DNA from: JACRBK01 sp964427955
Lineage (GTDB): Bacteria > Chloroflexota > Anaerolineae > Aggregatilineales > Aggregatilineaceae
Direction of reading: 5' to 3'
DNA: 20,265 bases
Assembly: GCA_964427955.1 (NCBI GenBank)
Contig: CAYRWY010000048.1
Location: forward strand, 1 to 20,265
Both the position numbers and the translations under genes were made by a program. Under the pieces are notes generated by a model that made no database searches, was not told the DNA's origin, and saw nothing but the letters and a program-made list of their open reading frames with translations. This document shows, in pieces, positions 7,018-14,860 of this stretch (positions are counted from its first letter, which is position 1; each line of letters opens with the position of its first letter).

Positions 7018-7817
7018 CCAGTCTTGTCTTTCTGATCGAGCGGATTGCTTTCGGCCTGTATATCCTGAGCGCAGGCGGCATTTTGTTCATGGCGCGCCGT
7101 CTCTACGCGGCACGCCGGGATCTGACCACCTCTCAGTTCAAGTTTGAACGCGAACTGGCCCTGGTTAGGCAGGCCACGGCTATTACGTTCGGCGGATTGC
7201 TCGTCGAGTTTGCCATCGGCGTCTGGGCGGTCGCCAACCTGATGGCGCCTACCCTGCGCGATATGCAGATTGGCGAAGGATCGGAGATCTCCGGCCCCGT
7301 GCGTTTCGTCACCAGCACCCCGGCGGCCAACGCCCCGGTCGTGCTGGATACCGGGGGATCGGTCGATAACAGCAACGATCCGTTTGCCACGCCCCAGCCC
7401 ACCGCGACCGCCGTCGGGACGATCATCCCCGATGCGGCGGACGTGGTCGGCTGTGCGCGCGACTCGGCGTGGATGCTGATCCCGGGCAACGGGCAGTTGG
7501 TTTTCGAGGCGACCACCATTTGGGGAACGGCGACGATCAGCAACTTCGCATTCTACCGCTTCGAAATTAAAACGATCGGGTCCGGCACCGACTTCGCGCC
7601 GCTGCCGGGTGACTATACCACCCCAGTGGTCAACGGCCCGCTGGGCGACATTCTGCCCTTCCAACTGCCGCAGGGCGATTATCGCTTCCGGTTGGTCGTG
7701 TTTGACGCGACACAGACTTCGCGCGCGGTGTGTGAGATCACGATCCATATCAGCACCCCACCACCCACGGCCACGCCCATCGGCGGCGGCGTCGCCAGCC
7801 CGACCCCGTCATCATAG
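7014..7817 (+). CDS. Two-TM membrane protein with extracytoplasmic domain, unknown function
   Basis: This 267-residue protein starts inside the PNP stop (ATGA overlap at 7014-7017), so translation is probably coupled. It has TM helices at about 5-25 and 54-77 with a basic loop between them (MARRLYAARRD). After this comes a long segment, most likely outside the membrane, with a Pro/Thr linker (about 100-135), a compact domain (about 140-246) holding Cys147 and Cys240 (a possible disulfide), and a Thr/Pro tail (PPPTATPIGG...PTPSS). The pattern YRFEIKT...GDYRFRLVVFD...CEITIHIS suggests a beta-sandwich that may bind a ligand or carbohydrate. I do not recognise a named family. The low-complexity Thr/Pro ends are common in Chloroflexota surface proteins. 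Confidence 0.85.
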   Translation: MTSLVFLIERIAFGLYILSAGGILFMARRLYAARRDLTTSQFKFERELALVRQATAITFGGLLVEFAIGVWAVANLMAPTLRDMQIGEGSEISGPVRFVTSTPAANAPVVLDTGGSVDNSNDPFATPQPTATAVGTIIPDAADVVGCARDSAWMLIPGNGQLVFEATTIWGTATISNFAFYRFEIKTIGSGTDFAPLPGDYTTPVVNGPLGDILPFQLPQGDYRFRLVVFDATQTSRAVCEITIHISTPPPTATPIGGGVASPTPSS

Positions 7818-7821
7818 GCAC

Positions 7822-7850
7822 AAAAAAGGGGCGATCCGTGAATCGCCCCT
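7822..7850 (-). terminator. Intrinsic terminator of the molybdenum-hydroxylase operon
   Basis: A perfect 9-bp stem (AGGGGCGAT / ATCGCCCCT, 7827-7835 with 7842-7850) encloses a 6-base loop. On the minus strand it is followed directly by six T residues (A-run at 7822-7827), a textbook intrinsic terminator 22 bases beyond the stop of the YqeC–MocA gene. On the plus strand the downstream sequence is only weakly T-rich, so it may also slow transcription from the converging membrane-protein gene. Confidence 0.85.
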
Positions 7851-7872
7851 ACTTCTCACCAACAACCAGATG

Positions 7873-9234
7873 TCAATCCATCTGTGCCAGGCGGCGCTCG
7901 CGGCGGTACTGCTCCGGGGTGTCGATGTCGCGCAGGATGCTGTCCGTCTCGACGCTGACCGCAGCCACCTGATCGGCGTAGAGCCGCACCACGTCGCGCG
8001 GCGCACCGGATGTGAGATCCAGCAGGTCGGGCCAGAAGCGCCGTCCAAACAGCACCGGGTGGCCGCGCTCGCCGCGATAGGCCGGGAAGATGATCCCGCC
8101 CTGCCCCTGGGCGTAGGCGCCCAGCACCCGCCCGATGACCGGTCCTTCCAGCATCGGTTGATCGCCGAGCACGACCAGACAGGCCGCCGTGCTATCCGGC
8201 AAGGCGCGCAGACCGGCTTGCAGCGACGACAACATTTCGCCCTGGTCGTACTGATCGTTGTGCACCAGACGAACGGGCAGATGGGCCAGCTTGCGCTCGA
8301 CCGCTTCGGACTGGTAGCCAGTAACCACCACGATCTCGGCGAAATGAAACGGGAGCAGCCGGTTGACGACGGCCTCAATCACCGTCTGGCGGCCCCAGGG
8401 CAGCAGCATCTTCGACTGCCCGCTCATGCGTGACGACGTCCCCGCGGCCAGCACCACTGCCGTCACCCGCTGCTGAAGCTCGTCCACCGGCTCGCCGATG
8501 GCGCGCATCGAACCGAGCGCCACGGCGTCCACGCGGGGCGAGCGCAGCACCATCTGGGCGATCCGGCGGGCACGGCGCAGGGTATGCGCGCCGGAGTCGA
8601 CCTTGTTCAACAGCGCCACGACCCGCGCCCGTTCGGGCACGCCGCGCAGTCCCAACTGGGCGTCGCGCAGGGTCACGGCGACCCAGGGCGGCAGGGTCGG
8701 CGCACCTTCGGGAAAACCGTAGCGGTCGATGATGCGCACCACGTTGTAGACGTGGGCCTCGTCGAAGGGCTGGCCCAGGACGTCCAGTCCGGCCACGGGC
8801 ACGACCAATGATGCATCTTGAGGAATGACAGGCTCATGTTCCTTCGGCGCTTTGAGCGGGAGCCGCCGTGATCCGTCGGCCTCGATCAGCAGGACGTCCG
8901 AGTTCACCGAATCCATCAGGCTGGAAATGTAATCCGGGTTCAGGCCAATGATTTTATGCCGCCCGGTATCGTCGGCGCTATAGAGAAATAGGAAGCCCTG
9001 ATCGTTCAGCCGCGCGTTGATTTCCTGGGACTGGGTGGCGGTCGTCACCCGCAGACTCGCGGGCGCCCGCCGCATTTCACTCTGCCCCACTCGCGTAGTA
9101 GTCGTGGCGAGCACGCGCCACCCCTCGGCGCGCAGTTCTTCCGCCAGACGAAACAAAGCCGACGTTTTTCCGCCGGCTCCGACAAAGGCGACCATCTCCC
9201 CGCGCTGGATACGCAGCGCCTCTCGCAATCGCAT
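7873..9234 (-). CDS. YqeC–MocA fusion: hydroxylase accessory protein plus molybdenum cofactor cytidylyltransferase
   Basis: This is a two-domain protein of 453 residues. Residues 1 to about 255 match YqeC, an accessory protein of proposed selenium-dependent molybdenum hydroxylases. They include a P-loop-like VGAGGKTS (18-25), ATTTTRVG (43-50), LLIEADGSRRLPLKAP (115-130) and an NKVD motif (210-213). Residues 258-453 match MocA, which transfers CMP from CTP to molybdopterin for xanthine-dehydrogenase-family enzymes: VVLAAGTSSRM (260-270), SKMLLPWG (274-281), metal-site GDQP (357-360), GHPVLFG (391-397) and DIDTPEQY (436-443). The two are usually separate genes, and no frameshift or stop lies at the joint. 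ATG 9234 is preceded by AAGGAG. The gene is last in the operon, 9 bases after yqeB, and is followed by a strong terminator. The YqeC role is family-level inference. Confidence 0.92.
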   Translation of the reverse strand: MRLREALRIQRGEMVAFVGAGGKTSALFRLAEELRAEGWRVLATTTTRVGQSEMRRAPASLRVTTATQSQEINARLNDQGFLFLYSADDTGRHKIIGLNPDYISSLMDSVNSDVLLIEADGSRRLPLKAPKEHEPVIPQDASLVVPVAGLDVLGQPFDEAHVYNVVRIIDRYGFPEGAPTLPPWVAVTLRDAQLGLRGVPERARVVALLNKVDSGAHTLRRARRIAQMVLRSPRVDAVALGSMRAIGEPVDELQQRVTAVVLAAGTSSRMSGQSKMLLPWGRQTVIEAVVNRLLPFHFAEIVVVTGYQSEAVERKLAHLPVRLVHNDQYDQGEMLSSLQAGLRALPDSTAACLVVLGDQPMLEGPVIGRVLGAYAQGQGGIIFPAYRGERGHPVLFGRRFWPDLLDLTSGAPRDVVRLYADQVAAVSVETDSILRDIDTPEQYRRERRLAQMD

Positions 9235-9243
9235 GACCGCTCC

Positions 9244-10071
9244 TTATGCTCGCTCTCTCACCTGTGGCGCACTCAGAACTGCTTCCAGAACGCCCCCTCC
9301 TATGGCTAAGGCTTTGTCGGAAATGCTGAAACAGTGCTCGCGAATGGCACGCGGATCGATATCCCCGATTTTCAGGCCCGGTTTGACCGGCACCGAAGGG
9401 TGGATCAACCCGCGCAGCACCCCATCGAACGGCGCGTAGACCGGCTGATCGGCCACGCTGGCGACCCGATCCCCCTGGTGAAGCAGATCGCCGATGGCGG
9501 CATGAGGCGTCACTACCCCGGCGGCAGGTGCGCGCAGCACCCGATCCGCGACGTGCCCCTGCACGCTGCCCGGCTGGCCCGTATCCGGCTCTGCCGCGCC
9601 TGACCCGATCACACGCCCCAGTGAATGCCCCCGGTTGGTCTCGATCACGGCGTGGCAGTCCTGGCCTGCGACAAAGCCCGGCCCCAGCGCCACCACCAGC
9701 GGCGCATCGTCCAGGGTCGTCCCCAGGTTGCGCTTGGCCATCCGCGCGTCGATCACCACCACCGGGCGCAGCGTCCGCAGGCTGTCGCCCGCCTCGTCGG
9801 CCAAGACCGGGATGTCCCCCGAGGCCCAGACCGCCGCCGCGTCCGCCGCGGTCTCAATGCGGCGCGCGATCAGACCTTCGAGGGTCACCTGGCCCTCGAA
9901 GATGGCCGACGCAAACGCCGCCGCCCGCCGGATGACCAGCGGGCGGGCTAATTCGGTCACAAGGATAGGAAAGCCTGCTTTGGCCAGCCGGTAGATGGCG
10001 CCCGACGCCAGGTCGCCGCCCCCCCTGACCACCACGGTCACACGATCAAATAACACCGAGACCTCGTTCAC
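9244..10071 (-). CDS. yqeB: YqeB (EF2563-type) molybdenum hydroxylase maturation protein
   Basis: This 275-residue protein is of the selenium-dependent molybdenum hydroxylase accessory family YqeB. The N-terminal Rossmann-like segment reads VVVRGGGDLASGAIYRLAKA (13-32). Further family blocks are VVVIDARMAKRNLGTT (104-119), LGPGFVAGQDCHAVIETNRG (129-148) and VKPGLKIGDIDPR (229-241). The biochemical role is not established; genomically the family tracks with YqeC and with orphan selenophosphate synthase genes. The start is GTG 10071, inside the end of the upstream molybdopterin-subunit gene (26-base overlap). GTG codons further in (for example 10041) would give an N-terminus closer to other members, so the exact start is uncertain. 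It is followed after 9 bases by the YqeC–MocA fusion. Confidence 0.92.
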   Translation of the reverse strand: MNEVSVLFDRVTVVVRGGGDLASGAIYRLAKAGFPILVTELARPLVIRRAAAFASAIFEGQVTLEGLIARRIETAADAAAVWASGDIPVLADEAGDSLRTLRPVVVIDARMAKRNLGTTLDDAPLVVALGPGFVAGQDCHAVIETNRGHSLGRVIGSGAAEPDTGQPGSVQGHVADRVLRAPAAGVVTPHAAIGDLLHQGDRVASVADQPVYAPFDGVLRGLIHPSVPVKPGLKIGDIDPRAIREHCFSISDKALAIGGGVLEAVLSAPQVRERA

Positions 10072-12277
10072 GCAGTTTTTCCACCACGAACTCCGGCGTC
10101 AGCGGAATATGATCCATCCAGATGCCGGTGGCGTCGTGCACTGCCGCCGTAATGGCCGGGGCCAGCGGGATGAACGGCATCTCCGCCATGCCGCGCGCCC
10201 CCCAGGGGCCATTCGGATCGGCGAATTCCAGGATGATGGACTTGACTTCGCGCGGAATATCCCAGATGGTCGGGATCAGGTAGGTCGATAGATAGGGATT
10301 CAGCACCTTGCCCTGGTCGGTGACCAGATTTTCCATCACCGAGTACCCTAGAGCCTGGATCACGGCCCCTTCGATCTGCCCTTCCACCGACTGGGGGTTG
10401 ATGGCCTTGCCCACGTCGTGCGCCGAAACGACGCGCACCACCTCGACGTGGCCGGTTTCGAGATCGACCTCGACCTCGACGAACTGCGCCATGTAGCCGT
10501 AGGCGAAGTTCGGCTCGGCTTTGCCCGTTTCCGGATCGTAGGGCGTAGTCTTGGGCGGGATATATTTGTAGGTCGCCACGGCTGGACGTTCTTCGTCCTG
10601 CCACTTTTGCAGCGCCAGCGCCGCCGCGCCCCGGATAGCGTTACCGGACATGAAGGTCATACGCGACGCCGACGAGCTGCCCGAATTCCCGGCGTGAGCC
10701 GTATCGTGGCCCATCAACTGGACTCGTTCGACCGGCACGCCGACCGCCTCCGCCGCCATCTGGATGAAGACGGTATGCGCGCCCTGACCAACATCGGCTC
10801 CGGCCTGGTGGACGATCACCCGTTCGATCTCGTTCGCGCCATACAGCTCAATGGTGGCAAAGCTGTGCTCCGGCGCGCCGAAGCTGAACCCGATATTCTT
10901 CAGCCCCATCGCCGCTCCAATGCCACGGCGCCGGGTCGGGTCCTGCGGCTGCTCGACGGTGAGGCGCTGCCAGCCCTGACCGGCCTGCTGCCAGTAGCCG
11001 CTGCGAGCGGCCCCTTCGGCCAGCACCCGGTCGAGCGTCACGCCCGCCGGAAGCGGCGATCCGACCGGGGTGATGGTGCCCTCTTTCAAGACGTTGCGGG
11101 CGCGCAGTTCCACCGGGTCCATGCCCAGGGCTTCGGCCAGCTTGTTCATCTGGTTTTCGGCGGCAAAAGCCGCCTGCGGACCGCCAAACCCGCGAAACGC
11201 CCCGCTGGGGATGTTGTTGGTGTAGATGGCGTAGGTATCGACCTTGACGTTCGGAATCTCGTAAGGCCCGCTGACCATCAGATTCGCGTTGCCCATCACT
11301 TTGGGCGACGTGTAGGCATAGGCCCCGCCATCCCCGACGACTTCGGCCTCGGCGGCGACCAGCTTGCCCTCTTTGGTCGCGCCCCACCGCGCCCGGATCG
11401 TCACCGGATGGCGCTTGTGGTGGCCGATGATCGATTCCTCGCGGCTCCAGATGATCTTGACGGGCTGGCGCAGCTTCGTCGCGGCCAGCGCCAGGATGAT
11501 CTGGACCGACATATCTTCGCGGCCTCCGAACGCGCCGCCAATCGCCGGATAGATGATGCGCACCTGATCTTCGGGGATGCCCAGGGCATGGGCCACCTGC
11601 TCGCGATCCTCGTGCACCCACTGCCCCGCTACGACCACGGTGACCAGACCTTCGTCATCGAGATAGCTCAGGCCAGCTTCGGGCTGCAAGTAGGCGTGCT
11701 CCTGGCGGCCCGTTTCGTAGACACCTTCGACGATCACATCCGCCTGTTTCCACCCCGCCTCCATGTCGCCGTGCCGGATGCGATAGTGGGACAGGATGTT
11801 GTTTTTGGCATGGGGATGCAGTTGCGGCGCGCCATCGGCCATCGCCTCATACGGATCGGTCACAACCGGCAGGTCTTCATAGGTGACGTCGATCAGTTTT
11901 ACGGCGGCAGCAGCGGCACGCTCGGTATCGGCGACGACCAGCGCGACGTTATCGCTGATGCAGCGCACGATGTCCGCCCCGACCTTGGCGCTGCCCGGCC
12001 CGCACAACACCGGCTGATCATGAATCCCCAACCCGTACTCGTTGACCGGAACATCCTTCGCCGTCAGCACGGCCACGACGCCCGGATAAGCCTCGGCCTT
12101 CCGGGTATCAATCGACACGATGCGGGCATGAACGCGATCCGAAAACCGGATCTTCATCCAGAGCTGGCCTTCCATGTCGATGTCGCCAGGATACAACGCC
12201 TCGCCTTTGACCTTGCTCACGGCGTCGATCCGGTGAACGCTCTGGCCAATCACAAAATCTTTATTCTCCACGACCAT
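10046..12277 (-). CDS. Xanthine dehydrogenase family molybdopterin-binding subunit (purine-type)
   Basis: This 743-residue catalytic subunit carries the molybdopterin-cytosine-dinucleotide site. The N-terminal a/b hammerhead domain spans about 20-135 (KVKGEALYPGDI at 22-33). Cofactor-binding motifs are GGAFGGREDMS (247-257), GAFRGFGGPQA (359-369), DVGQGAHTVFIQMAAE (495-510) and the SGSSSASR segment (532-539). GPWGARGMAEMP (690-701) supplies the catalytic Glu699. Glu254 aligns with bovine XDH Glu802, a purine-contacting residue, which favours a purine (hypoxanthine/xanthine) or similar N-heterocycle substrate over an aldehyde; this is inference. No FeS or FAD domain is present, so its partner should be the FAD/[2Fe-2S] fusion encoded upstream in the operon. 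ATG 12277 has AGGAG (12282-12286) at 4 bases. Confidence 0.95.
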   Translation of the reverse strand: MVVENKDFVIGQSVHRIDAVSKVKGEALYPGDIDMEGQLWMKIRFSDRVHARIVSIDTRKAEAYPGVVAVLTAKDVPVNEYGLGIHDQPVLCGPGSAKVGADIVRCISDNVALVVADTERAAAAAVKLIDVTYEDLPVVTDPYEAMADGAPQLHPHAKNNILSHYRIRHGDMEAGWKQADVIVEGVYETGRQEHAYLQPEAGLSYLDDEGLVTVVVAGQWVHEDREQVAHALGIPEDQVRIIYPAIGGAFGGREDMSVQIILALAATKLRQPVKIIWSREESIIGHHKRHPVTIRARWGATKEGKLVAAEAEVVGDGGAYAYTSPKVMGNANLMVSGPYEIPNVKVDTYAIYTNNIPSGAFRGFGGPQAAFAAENQMNKLAEALGMDPVELRARNVLKEGTITPVGSPLPAGVTLDRVLAEGAARSGYWQQAGQGWQRLTVEQPQDPTRRRGIGAAMGLKNIGFSFGAPEHSFATIELYGANEIERVIVHQAGADVGQGAHTVFIQMAAEAVGVPVERVQLMGHDTAHAGNSGSSSASRMTFMSGNAIRGAAALALQKWQDEERPAVATYKYIPPKTTPYDPETGKAEPNFAYGYMAQFVEVEVDLETGHVEVVRVVSAHDVGKAINPQSVEGQIEGAVIQALGYSVMENLVTDQGKVLNPYLSTYLIPTIWDIPREVKSIILEFADPNGPWGARGMAEMPFIPLAPAITAAVHDATGIWMDHIPLTPEFVVEKLRERGLGVI

Positions 12278-12321
12278 GACACTCCTCGCGCGTTAAAAGC
12301 ATCTCTCCTGAAGAGGGATGA

Positions 12322-12786
12322 TCACTTTTTCTCCTGGGTTTTCTTCTTCTGCTGCTGTTCTTTGGCCAACTGCTTGGCGGCCTTGAGGTCCTTTTTCATC
12401 TGCTTGATGGTCGCCTTCTTGTTGGCGGGCGAAGGCCCCATGCTGCGCCAGGCCTCCTTTTCAGGATCAGTGCCAAACAGGGCTGCCGCGACGACGAACA
12501 TGGCCAGGGCCATCATCACGAACCACAACACGATGGCGGTGATGATCTCGACCCCCTTGTTCTTATGATACTTCTCGCTGTTGACGTACCACTGACGGGC
12601 TTCCAGGTTCGTGCGGAGGTTGTCGATCGACGTGTTCAGCTTGGGGTTGCGCTCCTCGCCAAATTTGACCAGCGGCGACGAGATGCCATACGATAAGGCC
12701 CCTACGGCAATCGCGAAGACCAACCCCAAGATCGGCAGCCCTCGACGCGCGGACTTCTTCTTCTTTGCCTGCACTACGGTGCTCAT
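12322..12786 (-). CDS. Small Lys-rich two-TM protein between dehydrogenase subunit genes
   Basis: This 154-residue protein is of no family I recognise. The basic N-terminus (AKKKKSARR, 7-15) precedes a helix at about 17-37. A polar segment follows (about 40-78), then a second helix at about 80-104 and a strongly basic, coiled-coil-like C-terminus (about 122-154) rich in Lys and Gln. Basic residues flank both ends, so both termini are probably cytoplasmic by the positive-inside rule, with a loop of about 40 residues outside. Its ATG overlaps the stop of the FAD/[2Fe-2S] subunit gene (ATGA, 12783-12786), and the molybdopterin subunit gene follows after 44 bases. This position suggests a partner or membrane anchor of that dehydrogenase, which is inference. 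Confidence 0.85.
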   Translation of the reverse strand: MSTVVQAKKKKSARRGLPILGLVFAIAVGALSYGISSPLVKFGEERNPKLNTSIDNLRTNLEARQWYVNSEKYHKNKGVEIITAIVLWFVMMALAMFVVAAALFGTDPEKEAWRSMGPSPANKKATIKQMKKDLKAAKQLAKEQQQKKKTQEKK

Positions 12787-14216
12787 CGCGCTTTCTCCTT
12801 CAGGTCTCCGGCGTAACCAACCGCCTTCTCAAACGCCTCGACGATCTTGTAGTACCCGGTGCACCGGCACAGGTTGCCGGTGATACTCTGCTCGATCTGC
12901 TCACGAGTAGGCTGCGGGTGCTCTTCCAGCAGTTTGGCCCCCGCCATCAGAAAGCCCGGCGTGCAGTAGCCGCACTGGACCGCCCCGGTCTCGCCGAAGG
13001 CCCGCTGGAGCGGATGCAGTGCGTCGCCGTCCGCCAGACCTTCGACGGTCACAATCTCGGCGCCGTGCGCGCGCGGGGCCGGGACCAGGCAGGCCATCAC
13101 CGCCATGCCATCCAGGTAGACCGTGCACGCGCCGCACTCCCCTTCCGCACATCCTTCTTTGGTGCCGATCAGACCAATATCTTCGCGCAGGAAACGCAGC
13201 AGGGTCTTGGTCGCGCCGCCGGTGACCGTATAGGTCTGGCCGTTCACGGTGGTCACGATGGTGTCGCTGGCGTTATCCTCGTGCCGGACCGCTTCGGGCA
13301 GCGCATGGATCGCGTGCTGGCCCCACAGCATCGCCGGGTCAGCGGGCCATCCGGCGCGCTCGGCGCCATCACGCAGCGCGCGCAGGGCGCGTGCCACCAA
13401 CACCCGGCACATCTCGGAGCGATAGGCGGCCTTGCTGCGCACATCGTCAATCGGCGTCGGCGCGTTCCCGGCCAGGCGGGCGGCTTCACGGATGGTGGCA
13501 TCGGTCAGGGTTTTGCCCTGCAAATACTGCTCGGCGACCGGCGCGCGGACAATCGTTGGGGCCACGCTGCCGAACGTGATCACGGCGTGATTGATCCGGT
13601 CCCCGTCGAAACCTAAAATGACAGTGGTGTTCACCACGGAAATCGCCTGCGCCTTGCGTAAGCCCAACTTCAGGAAAATCCCGCGCTCGTTCCGCGCCAG
13701 CGTCGGAAAGGTGATCGCCGTCAGCATCTCGTCAGGTGCCAGCGCGGTCCGGCGCACGCCCTGGTAGAACGACGGAAAATCAAGCGTACGCTCGCCCCGC
13801 TTGGACGAAAGCGTCACCGACGCCCCCAGCGCCCACAGGGGCGGGATGGTGTCGTTGGCCGGGCTGGCCGTGATGACGTTCCCGGCGACCGTGCCCCGAT
13901 TGCGAATCTGGGGCGCCCCGACCGTCCAGGCCGCCTGCGCCAGCGGCAACGCCCGCTCGGCGATCAGCGGTTGAGCGACCAGTTGGTTGTGGGTCACCAG
14001 CGGGCCGATCCGGATGGTGTCGCCGCGCACCGTGACCTGGTCCAGACCGGGCACGCGGCTGATGTCAATCAGGGTATCGACGCCGGGACGCTGCCCGCGC
14101 TCCAGTTCCAGGACGAGGTCGGTGCCCCCGGCCACAACACGCGCCCGCTCGCCGTAATCGGCCAGCAAATCGAGCGCCTCGCTCATCGAAGTAACGGTAT
14201 AGTAGTTTTGCCACAT
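12783..14216 (-). CDS. Fused FAD-binding and [2Fe-2S] subunit of xanthine dehydrogenase family
   Basis: This 477-residue electron-transfer subunit passes electrons from the molybdenum subunit through two [2Fe-2S] clusters to FAD. The FAD domain comes first: VVAGGTDLVLEL (27-38), TVGAPQIRNRGTVAGN (98-113) and SPANDTIP (118-125), with the flavoprotein C-terminal domain at about 175-283. The ferredoxin-like domain follows (about 318-395), with Cys356, Cys361, Cys364 and Cys376. The helical domain holds Cys415, Cys418, Cys450 and Cys452 (CGYC...CRC). All eight cluster ligands are present. The FAD-then-FeS order is the reverse of the FeS–FAD–Mo order of animal XDH and of the FeS–FAD order of Rhodobacter XdhA. 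Together with the molybdopterin subunit downstream it would make a complete hydroxylase. AAGG lies just before ATG 14216. Confidence 0.95.
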   Translation of the reverse strand: MWQNYYTVTSMSEALDLLADYGERARVVAGGTDLVLELERGQRPGVDTLIDISRVPGLDQVTVRGDTIRIGPLVTHNQLVAQPLIAERALPLAQAAWTVGAPQIRNRGTVAGNVITASPANDTIPPLWALGASVTLSSKRGERTLDFPSFYQGVRRTALAPDEMLTAITFPTLARNERGIFLKLGLRKAQAISVVNTTVILGFDGDRINHAVITFGSVAPTIVRAPVAEQYLQGKTLTDATIREAARLAGNAPTPIDDVRSKAAYRSEMCRVLVARALRALRDGAERAGWPADPAMLWGQHAIHALPEAVRHEDNASDTIVTTVNGQTYTVTGGATKTLLRFLREDIGLIGTKEGCAEGECGACTVYLDGMAVMACLVPAPRAHGAEIVTVEGLADGDALHPLQRAFGETGAVQCGYCTPGFLMAGAKLLEEHPQPTREQIEQSITGNLCRCTGYYKIVEAFEKAVGYAGDLKEKAR

Positions 14217-14231
14217 AGCCTTTTTCTTCGT

Positions 14232-14846
14232 TTAGTGGTTAATGTCCAACAGCATAAAGGGATTGATGTTCAACACCTTCGTCTTGCCGCACACGGTCTC
14301 GCGCGATTTGCGATTATCCCAGGTATCGACATGCCCATGAATCATATACATGGGCCGTCCCCAGCGGATCAGGTAGCGAAATGCCTTGAAACCCCGGTGG
14401 GCGAAATCGTCCGGGATGTCATGGATGCCGCGCGGCGGAGAATGCGTCACCATGATGTCCACCCCGTAGCCGTAACGCTGACGCCGCACCAGCAGCCGGG
14501 GCAAAAGGCGCAGCACCATCAGCCACATCTCGTCGTCGGAATACTGGATCGCACCTTGATGGCTGTAGCGGATCGAGCCTTCTAACCCGGCGAAGGTATA
14601 TTTGCCACGCTTGAAGAACTTCAGGTGCAGATTGTCGCCGCCCGGATCAGGCGGGACGTAATCCGTGTCGTGATTGCCGCGCACAAAAAACAGCGGCAGG
14701 TTCAGGGCCGAACATATGAAATCCAGGTAGCTGACCGGAAGGTCGCCACAACTCACAATCAGGCTGACGTCCGGAAACGTCCGCTGCAAGTACGTGTGAT
14801 CCTCCATTTGAGGCAGGATAACGTCGCTTACGGCCAGTATCTTCAA
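14232..14846 (-). CDS. Metallophosphoesterase (calcineurin-like fold)
   Basis: This 204-residue protein shows the dimetal phosphoesterase motifs: Asp8 (AVSD), CGDLP (33-37), GNHD (57-60), THSPP (134-138) and HGHVD (170-174). The first motif is normally D-x-H; here it reads D8-V-I10, so that His ligand is missing, which I believe occurs in some subfamilies. The substrate cannot be inferred. It starts at TTG 14846, with AGGGGA (14855-14860) 8 bases upstream, overlapping the XdhC stop. It ends 15 bases before the FAD/[2Fe-2S] subunit gene, so it is inside the hydroxylase operon. A role in phosphate release from a cofactor or purine nucleotide would be a guess from position. Confidence 0.9.
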   Translation of the reverse strand: MKILAVSDVILPQMEDHTYLQRTFPDVSLIVSCGDLPVSYLDFICSALNLPLFFVRGNHDTDYVPPDPGGDNLHLKFFKRGKYTFAGLEGSIRYSHQGAIQYSDDEMWLMVLRLLPRLLVRRQRYGYGVDIMVTHSPPRGIHDIPDDFAHRGFKAFRYLIRWGRPMYMIHGHVDTWDNRKSRETVCGKTKVLNINPFMLLDINH

Positions 14847-14854
14847 CGAATGCT

Positions 14855-14860
14855 TCCCCT
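14855..14860 (-). promoter_or_regulatory. Ribosome binding site supporting the TTG start of the phosphoesterase
   Basis: Read on the minus strand, AGGGGA lies 8 bases before TTG 14846 and touches the XdhC stop codon. No earlier start exists in this frame, so the site supports TTG as the initiation codon. Confidence 0.6.

Noticed and set aside
10418..12568. 716-codon plus-strand open frame opposite the molybdopterin subunit
   Set aside because: It is an antisense shadow crossing a gene boundary, with no recognisable domain and Arg/His/Asp-rich composition.
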